The notes under the pieces: generated by a model
What the model was told of the DNA's origin: nothing
Databases searched by the model: none
Seen by the model: only the letters and a program-made list of their open reading frames with translations
Source of the DNA: Arenicola marina
Lineage: Eukaryota; Annelida; Polychaeta; Arenicolidae
Reading direction: 5' to 3'
Length of the DNA: 64,000 nucleotides
NCBI GenBank assembly: GCA_964019135.1
Contig: OZ025260.1
Span: 31,552,254-31,616,253, forward strand
In this document: piece after piece, positions 1 through 11,890 of the stretch
Numbering within the stretch: the first letter of the stretch is position 1
Layout: each line of letters starts with the position of its first letter
Program-made: the position numbers and the translations under genes

Positions 1-612
1 AGACTACTGGAACCGACTACTGGAAACAGACTACTAAAAACAGGCTACTGGAAACAGACTACTGGAAAAATTCTTAGACCCAGACCACTGGAAAAATACT
101 ACGGGAAAAGACTACTGGAGACACTCTTAGACCCAGACTACTGGAACAGACTACTGGAACAGACTACTGTAACAGCCTACTGCAAACAGACTACTGGAAA
201 CATTCTTAGACCCAGACTACTGGAAAGACTACGGGAACAGACTACTGGAGACACTCTTAGACCCAGACTACTGGAACAGACTACTGGAACAGACTACTGT
301 AACAGCCTACTGCAAACAGACTACTGGAAACATTCTTAGACCCAGACTGTTCGAACAGACTACTGGAAACACCCTTAGACCCAGACTACTGGAACAGACT
401 ACTGGAACAGACTATTGGAACAGACTACTGGAACAGACTAATGGAACAGACTACGGGTAACAGACTACTAGAAACACTCTTAGACGCAGACCACTAGAAC
501 GGACTACTGGGAACATTCTTGGACCCAGACTACTGGAAACACTCTTAGGCCCAGACTACTTACTGGAAATACTCCTAGATCCAGACTACTGGAAACACTC
601 GTCGAGGCAGAC
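1..612. repeat. 13-14-bp minisatellite, CAGACTACTGGAA type
   Basis: Near-continuous short repeats of the form CAGACTACTGGAA, interspersed with a longer variant containing ATTCTTAGACCCAGAC. Two stretches (around 120-340) repeat as a longer block, so there is some higher-order structure. The array probably continues left of the window. No coding sense is visible. Confidence 0.9.
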
Positions 613-2514
613 GCCTAGATTGCCAGACTAAGCCTGTTTTAGTCGTTGTGGTTACCCTCACGTTAACTTATACCCTCCACCAGCACCAGCCCTAGCTCCC
701 TCGTACCCATCTCGCTTTTCTCCCCCCTCCCAACTCTCCCACCCTTCACCCCCCCCCCCCACCCCTCCCCCTCTCTCACTCTCCCCGCATGTCAAAGAAC
801 AGGTAATGCCAAGGGGGTCCAGTTTTCGCTTCCTCCAGACAGCATTGTCTGCCGTTAACATCCAGCCGGCGGGTTGCAGACGGCAACGTCACTCCTATGA
901 GACGCCGTGTCACGTATAATGGAAAGGAGGGAGGTGGGGGGGGGGGGGGCAAGGGGAGGGGGAAGGGGTTGGGGCGGGGCGGGGGGGGGGGGAGGGAAAG
1001 GCCTGCATTAGACCACCCCGGCTCGCTTCGCTCTCTGTTTCTAACGTGACTTCCAGTAAATCAATAGTGTAAATCATCAAAAATATTCCGCAAACAAAGG
1101 GACATATAATAACTGCCCTTGGAGCCATAAAGCGGAGCATTTCTTTGGAACCCAAATCGATTTTACAAAAAAAAATTGGGGGGGGGGAGGAGGGGGGCGA
1201 ATTGGGAAGGGGTGCATATATTGCTAGCTCGCAAAAGATCCTATATATCTATATGAAGGATTATAATCCATGTGAATTTCCCCGTGAAACATGCACTATA
1301 ATATACGGACAGCAGTGAAACGTTGAATAACATCCAGCAAATAATCATATCATATTCATTTATATATAGGTATGTGCAGTATACATAAGTATACACACAC
1401 ATATATATATATATATATACTGCATACATGTCATAACCGTATCGTGAGTCATCGCTAAAGTATACTCCGACCATGCATAATGGCGATGAGGAATTCTTCT
1501 CAGTTTTATGGCACCAAGTTTTTGTCATTGAATTTCCCTTTTGTAATGTTTGCATTTTGAACCAGCATACAATCGCGACGACAACAGAAGAAAGGCTACA
1601 GCGGCATTCTTAGGGATCTGAAATATGTATCCATCTCGCCAACTCTTCGTCAGTCTCTTTGAATCACAACCATATAAAGTATGTATACATTCACCGACAA
1701 TGTGAAACCCTGGGATCTGCCTTAAACATAAAAGAACCTCAGGCTCAATATAGGACGAACTCCAGCACCCCCCAATACCCAGCTTCCACCCACCCAACGC
1801 ACCTTCACCCCCTCCCCCCCCCCCCCCCCCCCCCCAGCAACAAAGAATATGATTTATATCGTCATTTCACCGTGTACAATGCGCGACTATCAAGGCTTTT
1901 GTAATTATGATGTTGTGCATTTGGTCGAGGCCGCCGGCTCGGACGAGACAACAGGGGCAAGCTATTTGTTCCTTCTCCTGGGGAGGGGGCGGGGGGGGGC
2001 GGGGGCACTCGCCACGCTTGGTCAGCGTCGAAAAGAAGTTGTGATCTGAGTCGGGACACCACACACCTATATTTACTGGATGTGAGGGGGGTGGAGGGGT
2101 GGGTGGAGGATGAGGGGTATGGGTGACGCCGTACAATTGTCCTCCCATCACGGGATCGGACGACGACCACCGACGAATTTGGAATGGCCGGTCGAGTATC
2201 AGTGGCCTGCTCCGACCTAGAGCGTGGGAAGGGAGGGGGTGGGGGAAGGAGATGACCGAGGGTTATTGGTAGCTTTGTCACTTTAGAGATGGCGGGGAGG
2301 AAGCTAGCGAGCCAGTGTGCAACACAAAACAATGCGCCATAGAGAGATAAATGGGAGCGGTGGGTGGGGGGGGCGTGCGGGGGGGGGGGGGCGTGGAAGA
2401 GAAAGATGGGTGAAGCGTTGGAAGAAAATAAATGGAGACGTAATAAAATGCAAGACACATTGTGACACAAGATGTCACTTCGTACTTCTTTATGATTGCA
2501 ATCTCAGTCATCGG
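613..2514. other. Non-coding stretch, C/G-rich with poly(G) runs
   Basis: No supportable gene. It holds poly(C)/poly(G) runs (about 925-995 and 1800-1836), an AC/AT microsatellite at about 1381-1421 and C-rich low-complexity sequence that leaves Pro- and Gly-rich reading frames open by composition alone. Confidence 0.6.
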
Positions 2515-2845
2515 CGCATGTTTTAAAAGTACCGACAACAGTTTGTCATAGAGTTTGATGCTTCGAAGTAATGACAACAGCTGGTCACGGAGCTTGATGT
2601 TCCAAAGTAACGACAACAGTTGGTCATGAAGTTTAATACTTTAAAATAATGACAGCAGTTTTTCATGATGCTTCGAAGTAACGACAACAATTGGCCATGA
2701 AGTTGATACTTTAAAGTAACGACAACACCTGGCCATGCAGTTTGATACTTTAAAGTAACGACAACACCTGGCCATGCAGCTTGATGCCTTTAAGTAACGA
2801 CAACACCTGGCCATGCAGTTTGATGCTTTAAAGTAACGACAATTC
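2515..2845. repeat. 39-bp minisatellite, about 8 copies
   Basis: Units run GTAACGACAACACCTGGCCA followed by TGCAGTTTGATGCTTTAAA. The spacing measured between copies at 2761 and 2800 is 39 bp. Copies on the left are more diverged than those on the right. Confidence 0.85.
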
Positions 2846-3090
2846 GTGTTCTAATAATAGTCATTGTTGAGTAACGCGGTGCAGCGTATGTCATAATATG
2901 AGGCATTGGGTTATAATTGCGCCTGTTATGCAAGGGCCATCGCGTCGAAAGCTCTATGCACCCAATTAAGCATTGCCCCCCCCCCCCCCGCAGTCACCAC
3001 CCTCATGGTGGCACAATAGCTTGGCAATCTCGTTGTCATGTAGGCCGACATACCTGGACGGACGGGCGAGCAATTAAAGTAAGATACAAT

Positions 3091-3499
3091 TAAGTTGCAT
3101 GTCGAGCTCTTTCCCGCCAAAACTAATGAGGTCAAAATACATATAACAATCAGTCCTTGAATCATTCAAGACTTCTTTTATCTATACTCCCCCCCCCCCC
3201 CTACCAGACTGCCAAATAGTGTCTCTTAGCCTTGTCCGTGATATCAATTTACCACAAGTTTTCATTTTAGTGGTAAACGTCATCAGTTTGTGTGCTTCGC
3301 GATGCTTTGGTATAAGTAGCAGTGCCGCGACCGAGTTCTGTGGTGTCCCGGGATAGACACGTTTTCCACACCACAGCCCGAAACGGCGATGTTTATCAGG
3401 TTTCTGAATTTATAGAATGAAACAATCGAGTTTTCTGCAAATTTTGATATAATTTCGCCTGGGCTTAGTTTTGGCGGGAAAGAACTCCACATGCAACTT
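3091..3499. mobile_element. Short element with 38-bp terminal inverted repeats (MITE-like)
   Basis: The sequence at 3091-3128 is the reverse complement of 3462-3499 with about four mismatches. Each arm contains TTTGGCGGGAAA, a textbook E2F-type site. The 333 bp between the arms encode nothing recognisable. The size and arms suit a non-autonomous DNA transposon, but the target-site duplication is unclear (possibly TTA/TAA). Confidence 0.5.
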
Positions 3500-3748
3500 T
3501 AAATGCGGCGCGGACTATTACGACAAAACAAATTGTGAAGGTGACTGGTCGGGAGGAGGATGAACCTAATGCTTTAGGAAGCCATAACGGAGGGGTTTGC
3601 CACAACTGGCTGCATCACTCACAGCACGTGAGGCATGTGCTTCGAGGTGGTTAACCCACCACAGCTTGAGTTACACGGTATGCTAACCGTCATACTAACA
3701 TAAAGTTGAATACACGGGACGACACCACCCTCACCAACCACCTAACCA

Positions 3749-3902
3749 GCGGCCGGCGCGACAGCTCAGTGGGCTAGAGCGCTCGCATATTGAGTGCCCT
3801 GGTCACCTGAGAGCCCAGCGGCACGTGGGTCGGTGGTTCGAGCCCTGCTGTGGCCATGTCTGTGTAGTCGCAGTTAAAGCGTCCTGAATAACCACCTAAC
3901 CA
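3749..3902 (+). mobile_element. tRNA-derived SINE, family 1, with 12-bp target-site duplication
   Basis: The head has a Pol III A box (AGCTCAGTGGGCTAGAGC) and a B box (GGTTCGAGCCC) about 55 bp later. The tail ends GTTAAAGCGTCCTGAATA. An exact 12-bp direct repeat, ACCACCTAACCA, lies at 3737-3748 and 3891-3902 and flanks the body. A second copy of the family sits on the minus strand at 54419-54600. The A-to-B distance and long tail distinguish it from a functional tRNA gene. Confidence 0.85.
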
Positions 3903-5156
3903 ACCAACCCCCTAACCAACCAACCCCCGTCACCACGTTCAACACATCAATGTAACCCTCCCTCACCCCCGCCACGCCTCCATCTATCTTACCTCCCAAC
4001 CCCATTCGCCTCCTCCACGCCCCGGCAAACCGCGTTAATCTAACGAACTCATGGTTAGCTCGCTGCCTAATGGTTCTTTGATCACCTCTCCAACACTCGT
4101 TAACCGTATATGGACGCTCACCGCGGACCGACATTCGTACCCGCATGCTGAGCGTACATTACGTGCATACACCTCTACACGTAGGGGGGCGGGAATTAGT
4201 GTCCCCTTCGGAATGCAATGGGGGTACGGCGGACAATTAGCTGTGACCGCGCCAAGGTAGGGACCAGTGGGGCCTGACGCTACAACGTCATGGTTTCTGG
4301 TGAAGAACTTGTCTACATACATGTACAGAGTGTGGCCAAAAAAGGTAGTATTCTTCTGCAAACATACGTCCACGTACTCACTATTATAGGCCTGAAGGTT
4401 AATCACACACCAGCTAGGTTAGTTACCATTTTGCTACCATTTTTTAAAGGCAGATTACCTTCCGGTAAATGTTGTGGTTTACTGGTGACCGTTATAACGG
4501 TTATTGTCGTCAACAACGAAGATGGAGGAAACAAAACGTAAGAAAGGGAGAAAGACATCGGGTCTCGTATAGCAGTTCGAACGCCACATGTTGTCGTGTA
4601 AAGGCATGTACACCTGCTGTTGTATCTCAGATTGAGGTACTGGAAACAGGTATAGGGTTATCACTGATGTAGCTTACAGGTTTATGGGGAAGCTATCTAC
4701 TTCGTTATAACACATCTTGAGAGAGGGTTGGGATACATGTTGCATTATACATCATATATGTCGATGGGTGGGGGTGCCGGGGGTGTAGGAGGAGGGAAAA
4801 GGTGGGGGGGGGGCGGCACTGAGGTGAAGCGTTGTCCTTGGATCACCTGTGATTAGGATAGTTACTGGGATGGATAGAGGTCGTACCGGTACCGAAAGAT
4901 GGTAGTATATATATATGCTGTCGAACTGCACAGCCCGTCATGGTATTGAAACATACACACAAACACGCGCGCACAAACGAGCGATAATAAAGGGGTTTGA
5001 AGCTGCACGTGTAGCGCGCTAGTCGCAGAGCCGTCGGCATGGCGAGCGCGTGGTAGGCCTGCCTGTCTACCTACCCGGCGGCGGGCGGGGTGGGGGGGCA
5101 GAGCGAACAGACGGGCGGATGGCTGGCTGGATGGGATGCACGCCCAGCAGACTTAC
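3903..5156. other. Non-coding stretch
   Basis: CAACC-type simple sequence follows the SINE, then low-complexity C-rich DNA and poly(G) runs near 4805. The stretch should lie in the first intron of the minus-strand gene whose first exon is at 5157-5298. I found no further exon of it with a convincing phase and domain. Confidence 0.5.
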
Positions 5157-5298
5157 CTGTGGTCGGGGCTGCCTGGGTTAGGAGGGTCAGAGCCAGGGCG
5201 GCGGCGGCGGCGAGCAGCGGCAGGCTGCCGACCCCCGGCACGGCCAGGCGGCCGGCCACGCGTCCCCGCGGCTGACGCAAGTGACGTTGTGTTGTCAT
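5157..5298 (-). CDS. Orphan 5' coding exon with signal peptide, product unknown
   Basis: ATG at 5298 opens a 47-codon exon that ends at a perfect donor (ACAG|GTAAGT, exon edge 5157, phase 1). The peptide has a basic N-terminus (residues 1-21, many Arg) followed by a hydrophobic core, SLPLLAAAAALALTLLTQ, and then AAPTT. This is the shape of a signal peptide or signal anchor, so the product is probably secreted or membrane-bound. The exon lies in CpG-rich DNA, as first exons often do. The remaining exons must lie at lower coordinates or beyond the left edge and were not found. It is predicted from signals alone; a chance ORF in GC-rich DNA is the main alternative. Confidence 0.4.
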
Positions 5299-6030
5299 GA
5301 CGTCTGGCGTCCAGTGGCAGCGCGGCGGTCTGCGGCGGGCGTCAAGGTACCGGCGGGTCGGGCCCCTCTACAACCCCTCCCACCACGGTCTACCTGCCTG
5401 GCAACCCCGCAACCCCCCCCCCCCCCCCGCCCACCCAACACCCCGTCGGCACCCCCACGCGCCCCCGGCGCCCCAGTCCGAGAGCCGCTCCTGACCGGCC
5501 CGACCACATGGCCGCCCACTGTCCACCCCCTTTGCCCAACCCCTGCCTCACCGCACCACTCTCCTCTCGTCCCCCCCCCCCCTCCCGCCCCCCCACCTCA
5601 CCCCAACCCCCCGCGCCCTACCCTCCTCAGCCGCCACCAACACTCATCACTTCACCGGGCGACAGCCACGCCTCCTCTCCCGCTATTAGATGTCACCCCC
5701 ATCCCCACTCCCACTCCCCTCGCCTCCCCGCCCGCGTCACTCCTCCCCCCTCTCGCCCCCCCCCCCCTCCCCAGACACCTATACCCACACTGGCGGTGAG
5801 AGCCATAGCCTGCTCCCTGCGCCGTCGGCCCGTGCGTTGGGGAGACTCCAGTGACAATCGATGGTTGACAATGCGGTGGTGAGACCGCCTCCCGTGGTCG
5901 CCGGCAACCCGAGCCCAGCCACGACAAACTCGCCTGGAATGATAAAAAACAACACAACAACACGCACATGCAAAAGAAGTAAATAAAACACACATCATGA
6001 AACACAGCATGTCTCAATGCAGCCTGTGGC
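5299..6030. other. C-rich, CpG-rich non-coding stretch
   Basis: Upstream of the orphan exon on its strand. It contains several long C runs (5409-5430, 5570-5600, 5757-5772). Pro-rich frames here stay open through composition. It may include the promoter of the orphan gene, but no individual site can be named. Confidence 0.4.
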
Positions 6031-7060
6031 AACGGCCATGGTTGAGACAGCGCGCTGCCACCTCCATGGACCCGGCTTGTGACGACGGCCATGGTTGCGA
6101 CAGCGCGCTGCCACCTCCATGGACCCGGCTTGCGACGACGGCCATGGTTGAGACAGCGCGCTGCCACCTCCAGGGACCCGGCTTGTGACAACGGCCATGG
6201 TTGAGACAGCGCGCTGCCACCTCCAGGGACCCGGCTTGTGACAACGGCCATGGTGGAGACAGCGCGCTGCCGCCTCCAGGGACCCGGCTTGTGACAACGG
6301 CCATGGTTGAGACAGCGCGCTGCCACCTCCATGGACCCGGCTTGTGACGACGGCCATGGTTGAGACAGCGCGCTGCCACCTCCATGGACCCGGCTTGTGA
6401 CGACGGCCATGGTGGAGACAGCGCGCTGCCACCTCCAGGGACCCGGCCTGTGACAACGGCCATCGTTGAGACAGCGAGCTGCCACCTCCAGGGACTCGGC
6501 TTGTGACAACGGCCATGGTGGAGACAGCGCGCTGCCACCTCCAGGGACCCGGCTTGTGACGACGGCCATGGTTGAGACAGCGCGCTGCCACCTCCAGGGA
6601 CCCGGCTTGTGACGACGGCCATGGTTGAGAGCGCGCTGCCGCCTCCAGGGACCCGGCTTGTGAAAACGGCCATGGTGGAGACAGCGCGCTGCCGCCGCCA
6701 GGGACCCGGCTTGTGACAACGGCCATGGTTGAGACAGCGCGCTGCCACCTCCAGGGACCCGGCTTGTGACAACGGCCATGGTTGAGACAGCGCGCTGCCA
6801 CCTCCATGGACCCGGCTTGTGACGACGGCCATGGTGGAGACAGCGCGCTGCCACCTCCAGGGACCCGGCTTGTGACAACGGCCATGGTTGAGACAGCGCG
6901 CTGCCACCTCCATGGACCCGGCTTGTGACGACGGCCATGGTTGAGACAGCGCGCTGCCACCTCCATGGACCCGGCTTGTGACAACGGCCATCGTTGAGAC
7001 AGCGCGCTGCCACCTCCAGGGACCCGGCTTGTGACGACGGCCATGGTTGAGACATCGTGC
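6031..7060. repeat. 53-bp minisatellite, about 19 copies
   Basis: Each unit carries CGGCCATGGTTGAGACAGCG, CGCTGCCACCTCCAGGGACC and CGGCTTGTGACAA. Starts at 6033, 6086 and 6139 fix the period at 53 bp. One unit near 6627 is about 5 bp shorter. Because 53 is not a multiple of 3, each of the three minus-strand frames cycles through the same three peptides and stays open for hundreds of codons. These ORFs are not genes. Confidence 0.95.
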
Positions 7061-9415
7061 TGCCATCTCTAGGGGGATCGGTTTCCGGAACATCTCCACC
7101 CATGGGCCTACCTCGCCCCGCCACCCCCCCCCCCCCCCCCCCCCCCCGACCGTCTAGATGCGTTGAGTGGTTCACATGGTAACGCGTCTCGTCCAAGTCC
7201 ACGTCAATATATAATACGTGGTAAGAGTTTTATCAGTACTCATTTGTATGTGTTTCGAGAGAGACCCTTTCTTCCAGCAAAGCTCATGTATTGCCCACAT
7301 GTATTTGCGAAAGTTCCTTAACCTAATTTGGCCCAGGGATTTCGCTCTTGGAAAAAAAACTCCGGGCCAATTAAAAACTTGTCTAAAGCAATAATTATTT
7401 CATTTCGTGACCACTAGCACGAAGGAATGACCCAGATTACGTAACCGAAGACGAAAGACATCTCCCAAAGATAATAATAGTATAGTTTATCACGAAGTTA
7501 TTGTACAAAATTACACGGACCGCTTCTCCATAAAGAGAGCGATATAAATATAAAGTGCGGTCTTTTCTCGTAGAAAGCAAGACAGAAAGGCACCACAAGA
7601 AAAACAACTCAATTAAATTATATCACAGGGAAAAAGACGCTCATAATTCAAGCTGAAATAACTTTATTGGTGACAAGATGGATTATGGTTTAAGACTTCG
7701 TGCGTGTGGGAGTTGTATGGGACGAAACGTCACCAACGGAAACATATTGTGATGATCGCCTGTCGCGAACAGGGCATTGCAGCTGAAAAACAAGTCGCAT
7801 TTTTATCAGCCTCATTGTACTTGAGCCACTGTGGACTTTCACTAAGGGACCATTCTCTGCTTTACTCTTCGCCTGTTTTCATGGGATGCCGATCCTCCAA
7901 CAATGAAGCCATGGCGGGCATGCCTCGCTGATTCCATTGAGTCGCCGGAGAGATGGGGCAGGGTGGCGAGGAGGGGGTGGCGTAGGAGGGTAGGTGCTAT
8001 AGGTGGGAGGGTGAAGGGGCGGGATGGGACGCAGACGCCGAGGAGGGGTGAGGGGGTGGGGGGGGGGGGCCGGACAGCGGGGGCAGACAGTGCACACGGC
8101 CAGTGGCTTGGTACCCTGGGGCAGAGAACAAGTGAAAAGTAATGGGCGGATGGTGATGGGTGGGGACCGGGGGTGGAGGGGGCGGGCTTGGGAGTGGGGG
8201 TGGGGTTAAGAGGTTGGCGGAAGGAACGTAAGATAGTCGTCAGTTGCTTGGGGGTGATCTGGTTGGCACCCTAGACTGGGGTGGATGGAAAGTGGGTGGC
8301 GGATAGGGGGGCATAGTGGGTGGTGGGGGGGGGGGGGATGTGGGTGGGGTTTGGTTAAGACGCCATTCTTACCGGCAGCCGCGGTCATAAAGCATGGCGA
8401 CGAAACACAATGGTGGCCCTGTGATTACAATGGACACTCCCCCCCCCCCAACCGCCTCCACACCCCATCGCTACCCCTCCCTCCCTCCCCTTCCCCGCAT
8501 CCACCACCCCTAATAATAAATAAATAGCACACCTTCGCACTGTCGTGATATGTACGGCATTTTACGGCAGACCATCGCCGCGACCTTCCTGCGCCCCTCC
8601 CGCCACCCCCAACCCCCCACCTCCCCCCATCCCCTAACAAAGCCCTGAGAAAAGTATAACCTTGGTGGCTATTGTCAACTTGTCGTTTATTAAGAGGGTT
8701 TGCGCCGATTCAAGGCTCTGAGAAACCCTGCCATGCATTGTGTGACTGGAGATGGATGGTATGTACGTAGCAAGGTGAACGTGTTTCGAAATGACAATCC
8801 GACCCCACAGCACTTGGTTTTGGACCCTTAATTCCCGCCTACAACCCATCCCGTTGCTGTCTTCCCCTACCCACGGCACACCACCACCCTCACCCCGTCC
8901 CCCACTCCCCAACACAACACACCCCAATGAGTTTTTGTTTTATCACCGGCACTCCGTCTTGGTCATCGGCCACGTTGTGCCCCCCCCCCCCGCTCGTCCC
9001 TCCTCCCCCCCCCCACGCCCCAAAAACGGCACATCCGCCAGCAGGTTTTACCGCCATGTGACTTCTCCGTCGCCTCGCCCTGTGAATTATCTTTCAGGTG
9101 TAGCTGTTCCCTCAGCCGTAATTCCTTTCAAACAATTCGACGTGACATATATAGATGAATAATTACTTAAATTAAAATACGCTGACGTCCCCCACCCCCC
9201 ATCCTCCGCCTTTCCTCATCTCTCCACCACTTCAAACCTGTATGGAGTCTAAAGGTTTCCATTCGTCGTACACACTGGTATAATAATAGTGGAATGAGTG
9301 TCTAGGTCTAGGTGACACAACCCGCTCGTTCTAACATTGCTAACCGGATGTTACAGTGGTCCTAAAATAAATATGTTCCAGCGCATAAAGGATCTCATTG
9401 ACCCACATTCGCTCC
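7061..9415. other. Non-coding stretch with long poly(C) and G-rich blocks
   Basis: Includes one of the longest homopolymers in the window (a C run ending near 7147), AT-rich unique sequence at 7200-7700, G-rich low complexity at 7950-8345 and C-rich blocks at 8440-9010. No exon with both splice signals and a recognisable protein was seen. Confidence 0.55.
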
Positions 9416-9779
9416 CGGTGGCGGGTTCGAGCCCCCAGCGTCACGGTGGCGGGTTCCATCCCCCAGCGTCACGGGGGCGGGTTCGAGCCCCCGGCGTCAC
9501 GGTGGCGGGTTCGAGCCCCCAGCGTCACGGGGGCGGGTTCGGTCCCCCAGCGTCACGGTGGCGGGTTCGAGCCCCCAGCGTCACGGTGGCGGGTTCCAGC
9601 CCCCAGCGTCACGGGGGCGGGTTCGAGCCCCCAGCGTCACGCGGGCGGGTTCGAGCCCCCAGCGTCACGGTGGCGGGTTCGAGCCCCCAGCGTCACGGGG
9701 GCAGGTTCGGTCCCCCAGCGTCACGGGGGCGGGTTCGGTCCCCCAGCGTCACGGTGGCGGGTTCGAGCCCCCAGCGTCA
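9416..9779. repeat. 28-bp minisatellite with tRNA B-box-like core, about 13 copies
   Basis: The unit is GGTGGCGGGTTCGAGCCCCC followed by AGCGTCAC. Most copies contain GGTTCGAGCCC, which fits the Pol III B-box consensus GGTTCGANNCC. Variants read GGTTCGGTCCC or GGTTCCAGCCC. There is no A box, so these are not tRNA genes. Confidence 0.9.
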
Positions 9780-10726
9780 AGGAGCCGCCATGGTCGCGAG
9801 ATATTTCACAGACCAACCGGTATCGGGTTCCCTAAGTTCCCTATGTACGTTGTTTTTCATCCTTAAATTTTTTTATGATCTGATTGTGTCCTCAGCTTGG
9901 CTTAATCTATGTGTGCACAGTTGTGGCTGGACGCCCCCCCCCCCTCACGCAATCCACCCCACCCCAGCACCCCCCACCATCCCCCCTCAACACCACACAC
10001 CCACACACACGAAGCCACAGGAATATCTCTTGGGTTCCGCCGGCGAGTTCTCCAAACCTGCGGCCTGGTCCGCAGGGGGTGGACCCCAGTGGCCGCATTC
10101 TTTGATGGTCGTTTCCATGGTCTGCCTGTGTGCCCCCCTCACTCTAGCGACCACCCCCCACCCCCCTCTACGCCACGCGTGACTGCTGGGGGCCGCCAAA
10201 GACAACCATGACCCGAGTACAACACCCGCCCACCCCTGGTCCTATTATCCCCTCCCCCCCCGGCCCGGCCAACCCGCATCGCTCAACCCACTTCCCCCGA
10301 GACAAAGGCTAGCAACACAAAGAGCTTAAAGGACAAATGTAAGTGGGAGGAAAAAAGGACCTGCACCGTCTATTCTCTCTCGATGATGATGTTTTTGTTA
10401 CTTTCTCCACTGGCGATACTTATGTTCCCTACCACCACCACCCCCCCCCCCCCCCCATCCCTATTAACCTTCCCGACACGCATACCGACAACACACTATC
10501 TATCATTTCTGATGTTCATCGGCGCATTCCGATGCATCGTCGACGCACCGGCCCGTAACTTACCTCGGCAGCCGTAAACTTTACAGCTCATGCCATTGTC
10601 ACTCCATTCCCTCTGTGTGTCTGTCTCCAGCCAGGTGCTGGTAACGCGCCTGCTCTTACAAACACCCTTAACGTGGCCTACCCTCCCCAACCACGCACAC
10701 GCTCATGGGGCGTGTGCAAGAATCTT

Positions 10727-10930
10727 TGAAAGGGGGGGCACAAAAAAATTAATTCCTGCGACCGGGGCGGGGCACCCTGATGCGACCGGGGGGGCGGAGG
10801 GAGCTGAAAAAAATTGCGACCAAGGGGTTCAGTATTTTTTCTTTGACGACCTTGGGGGGGGGGGGCACACATATACTTTAGGGTCTGAAAGGGGGGGGGG
10901 CACCTGCCCACTGAGCCCCCCCCCCCCACT
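10727..10930. mobile_element. G-rich dispersed repeat, copy 1
   Basis: GAAAGGGGGGGCAC, TGCGACCGGGG and GGGTCTGAAAGGGGGG motifs recur here and at 12490-12640, 23940-24250, 40640-40760 and 41030-41150. A GGATCC(A)GGAATTT-like motif accompanies some copies. It looks like a degenerate non-autonomous element with internal poly(G) runs. The class is undetermined. Confidence 0.4.
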
Positions 10931-11365
10931 GGACACGCCCATGCTACCCCACCATGTACACGCTCATGTAACCCCTCTAATAGCAACCCGAAAGCGATGT
11001 TTTACTCTTGCATGGAGCCTTATTTTATTCAAGACAATAATGGCTAATGGTACGGTCGTCATGGCAATGTATCGTTCTTCTTTTCAAAGTTATTTTTGTT
11101 GTTGTAGCTGTCGCTAAGATCAGTCATCCAATGATGAATCAATTTACCGCAGTTTATTCAGAGATTGAATATTATTCCGCACAGTGATACAGCCTGGTGG
11201 ATGAAATATGTGTATGTTTAGGTATTTATCATTGTGGCGTGTTGAAGCAGATCATACCTTGTGAGAGGGAGATGAATATGACGGAAAGGAAGCTTTTGTC
11301 TACCACGAGTGGTACTCGCCGTAGCACCGTCATAACGCGCCATACTGTCATCATGTACCCGTGCC
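10931..11365. other. Non-coding stretch
   Basis: Unique, mostly AT-rich sequence with no supportable gene. It leads directly into the 18-bp array. The stretch 9780-10726 just before the G-rich repeat is likewise non-coding (C-rich with a poly(C) run near 10440-10457). Confidence 0.5.
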
Positions 11366-11790
11366 GCGTGACACAATCAGTGTATGTGACACAATCCGTG
11401 TATCTGACACAATCAGTGTCTGTGACACAATCAGTGTATGTGACACAATCCGTGTATCTGACACAATCAGTGTCTGTGACACAATCAGTGTATGTGACAC
11501 AATCAGTGTCTGTGACACAATCAGTGTCTGTGACACAATCAGTGTCTGTGACACAATCAGTGTATGTGACACAATCCGTGTATCTGACACAATCAGTGTA
11601 TCTGACACAATCAGTGTCTGTGACACAATCAGTGTCTGTGACACAATCAGTGTCTGTGACACAATCAGTGTTTGTGACAAAATCAGTGTCTGACACAATC
11701 GGTGACACAATCAGTCCCTGTGACACAATCAGTGTCTGTGACACAATCAGTGTCTGTGACACAATCGGGACACAATCAATGTGATACTCA
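11366..11790. repeat. 18-bp minisatellite TGTGACACAATCAGTGTC, about 23 copies
   Basis: Regular 18-bp units with a few variants (GTAT, CCGTGTAT, CTGACAC). The period is a multiple of three, so both strands show long low-complexity ORFs that are by-products. It is the first of three consecutive arrays. Confidence 0.93.
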
Positions 11791-11795
11791 GTCTG

Positions 11796-11890
11796 TGACA
11801 CTGTCATAATGTGGCCGTGACACTGTCATAATGTGCCCGTGACACTGTCATAATGTACCCGTGACACTGTCATAATGTGCTCGTGATACG
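11796..11890. repeat. 22-bp minisatellite CGTGACACTGTCATAATGTG-type, 4 copies
   Basis: Four units containing GTGACACTGTCATAATGT lie between the 18-bp array and the next 22-bp array. They share GTGACAC with the former and the period with the latter. Confidence 0.85.

Noticed and set aside
3749-3860. tRNA gene
   Set aside because: A and B boxes are present, but the cloverleaf is broken, a second copy shares a long non-tRNA tail, and there is a 12-bp target-site duplication. It is a SINE.
5652-7202. Long minus-strand ORFs (up to 516 codons) with a repeated SRVPGGGSALSQPWPL-type peptide
   Set aside because: They are produced by the 53-bp minisatellite. The same peptides appear in all three minus frames, and there are no splice or start signals.
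9416-9779. CRISPR-like array
   Set aside because: Units are directly adjacent with no unique spacers; the same is true of the other arrays. The genome is eukaryotic.
11197-11807. ORFs on both strands (TQSVSV and TDCVTD repeats)
   Set aside because: Caused by the 18-bp array, whose period is a multiple of three.
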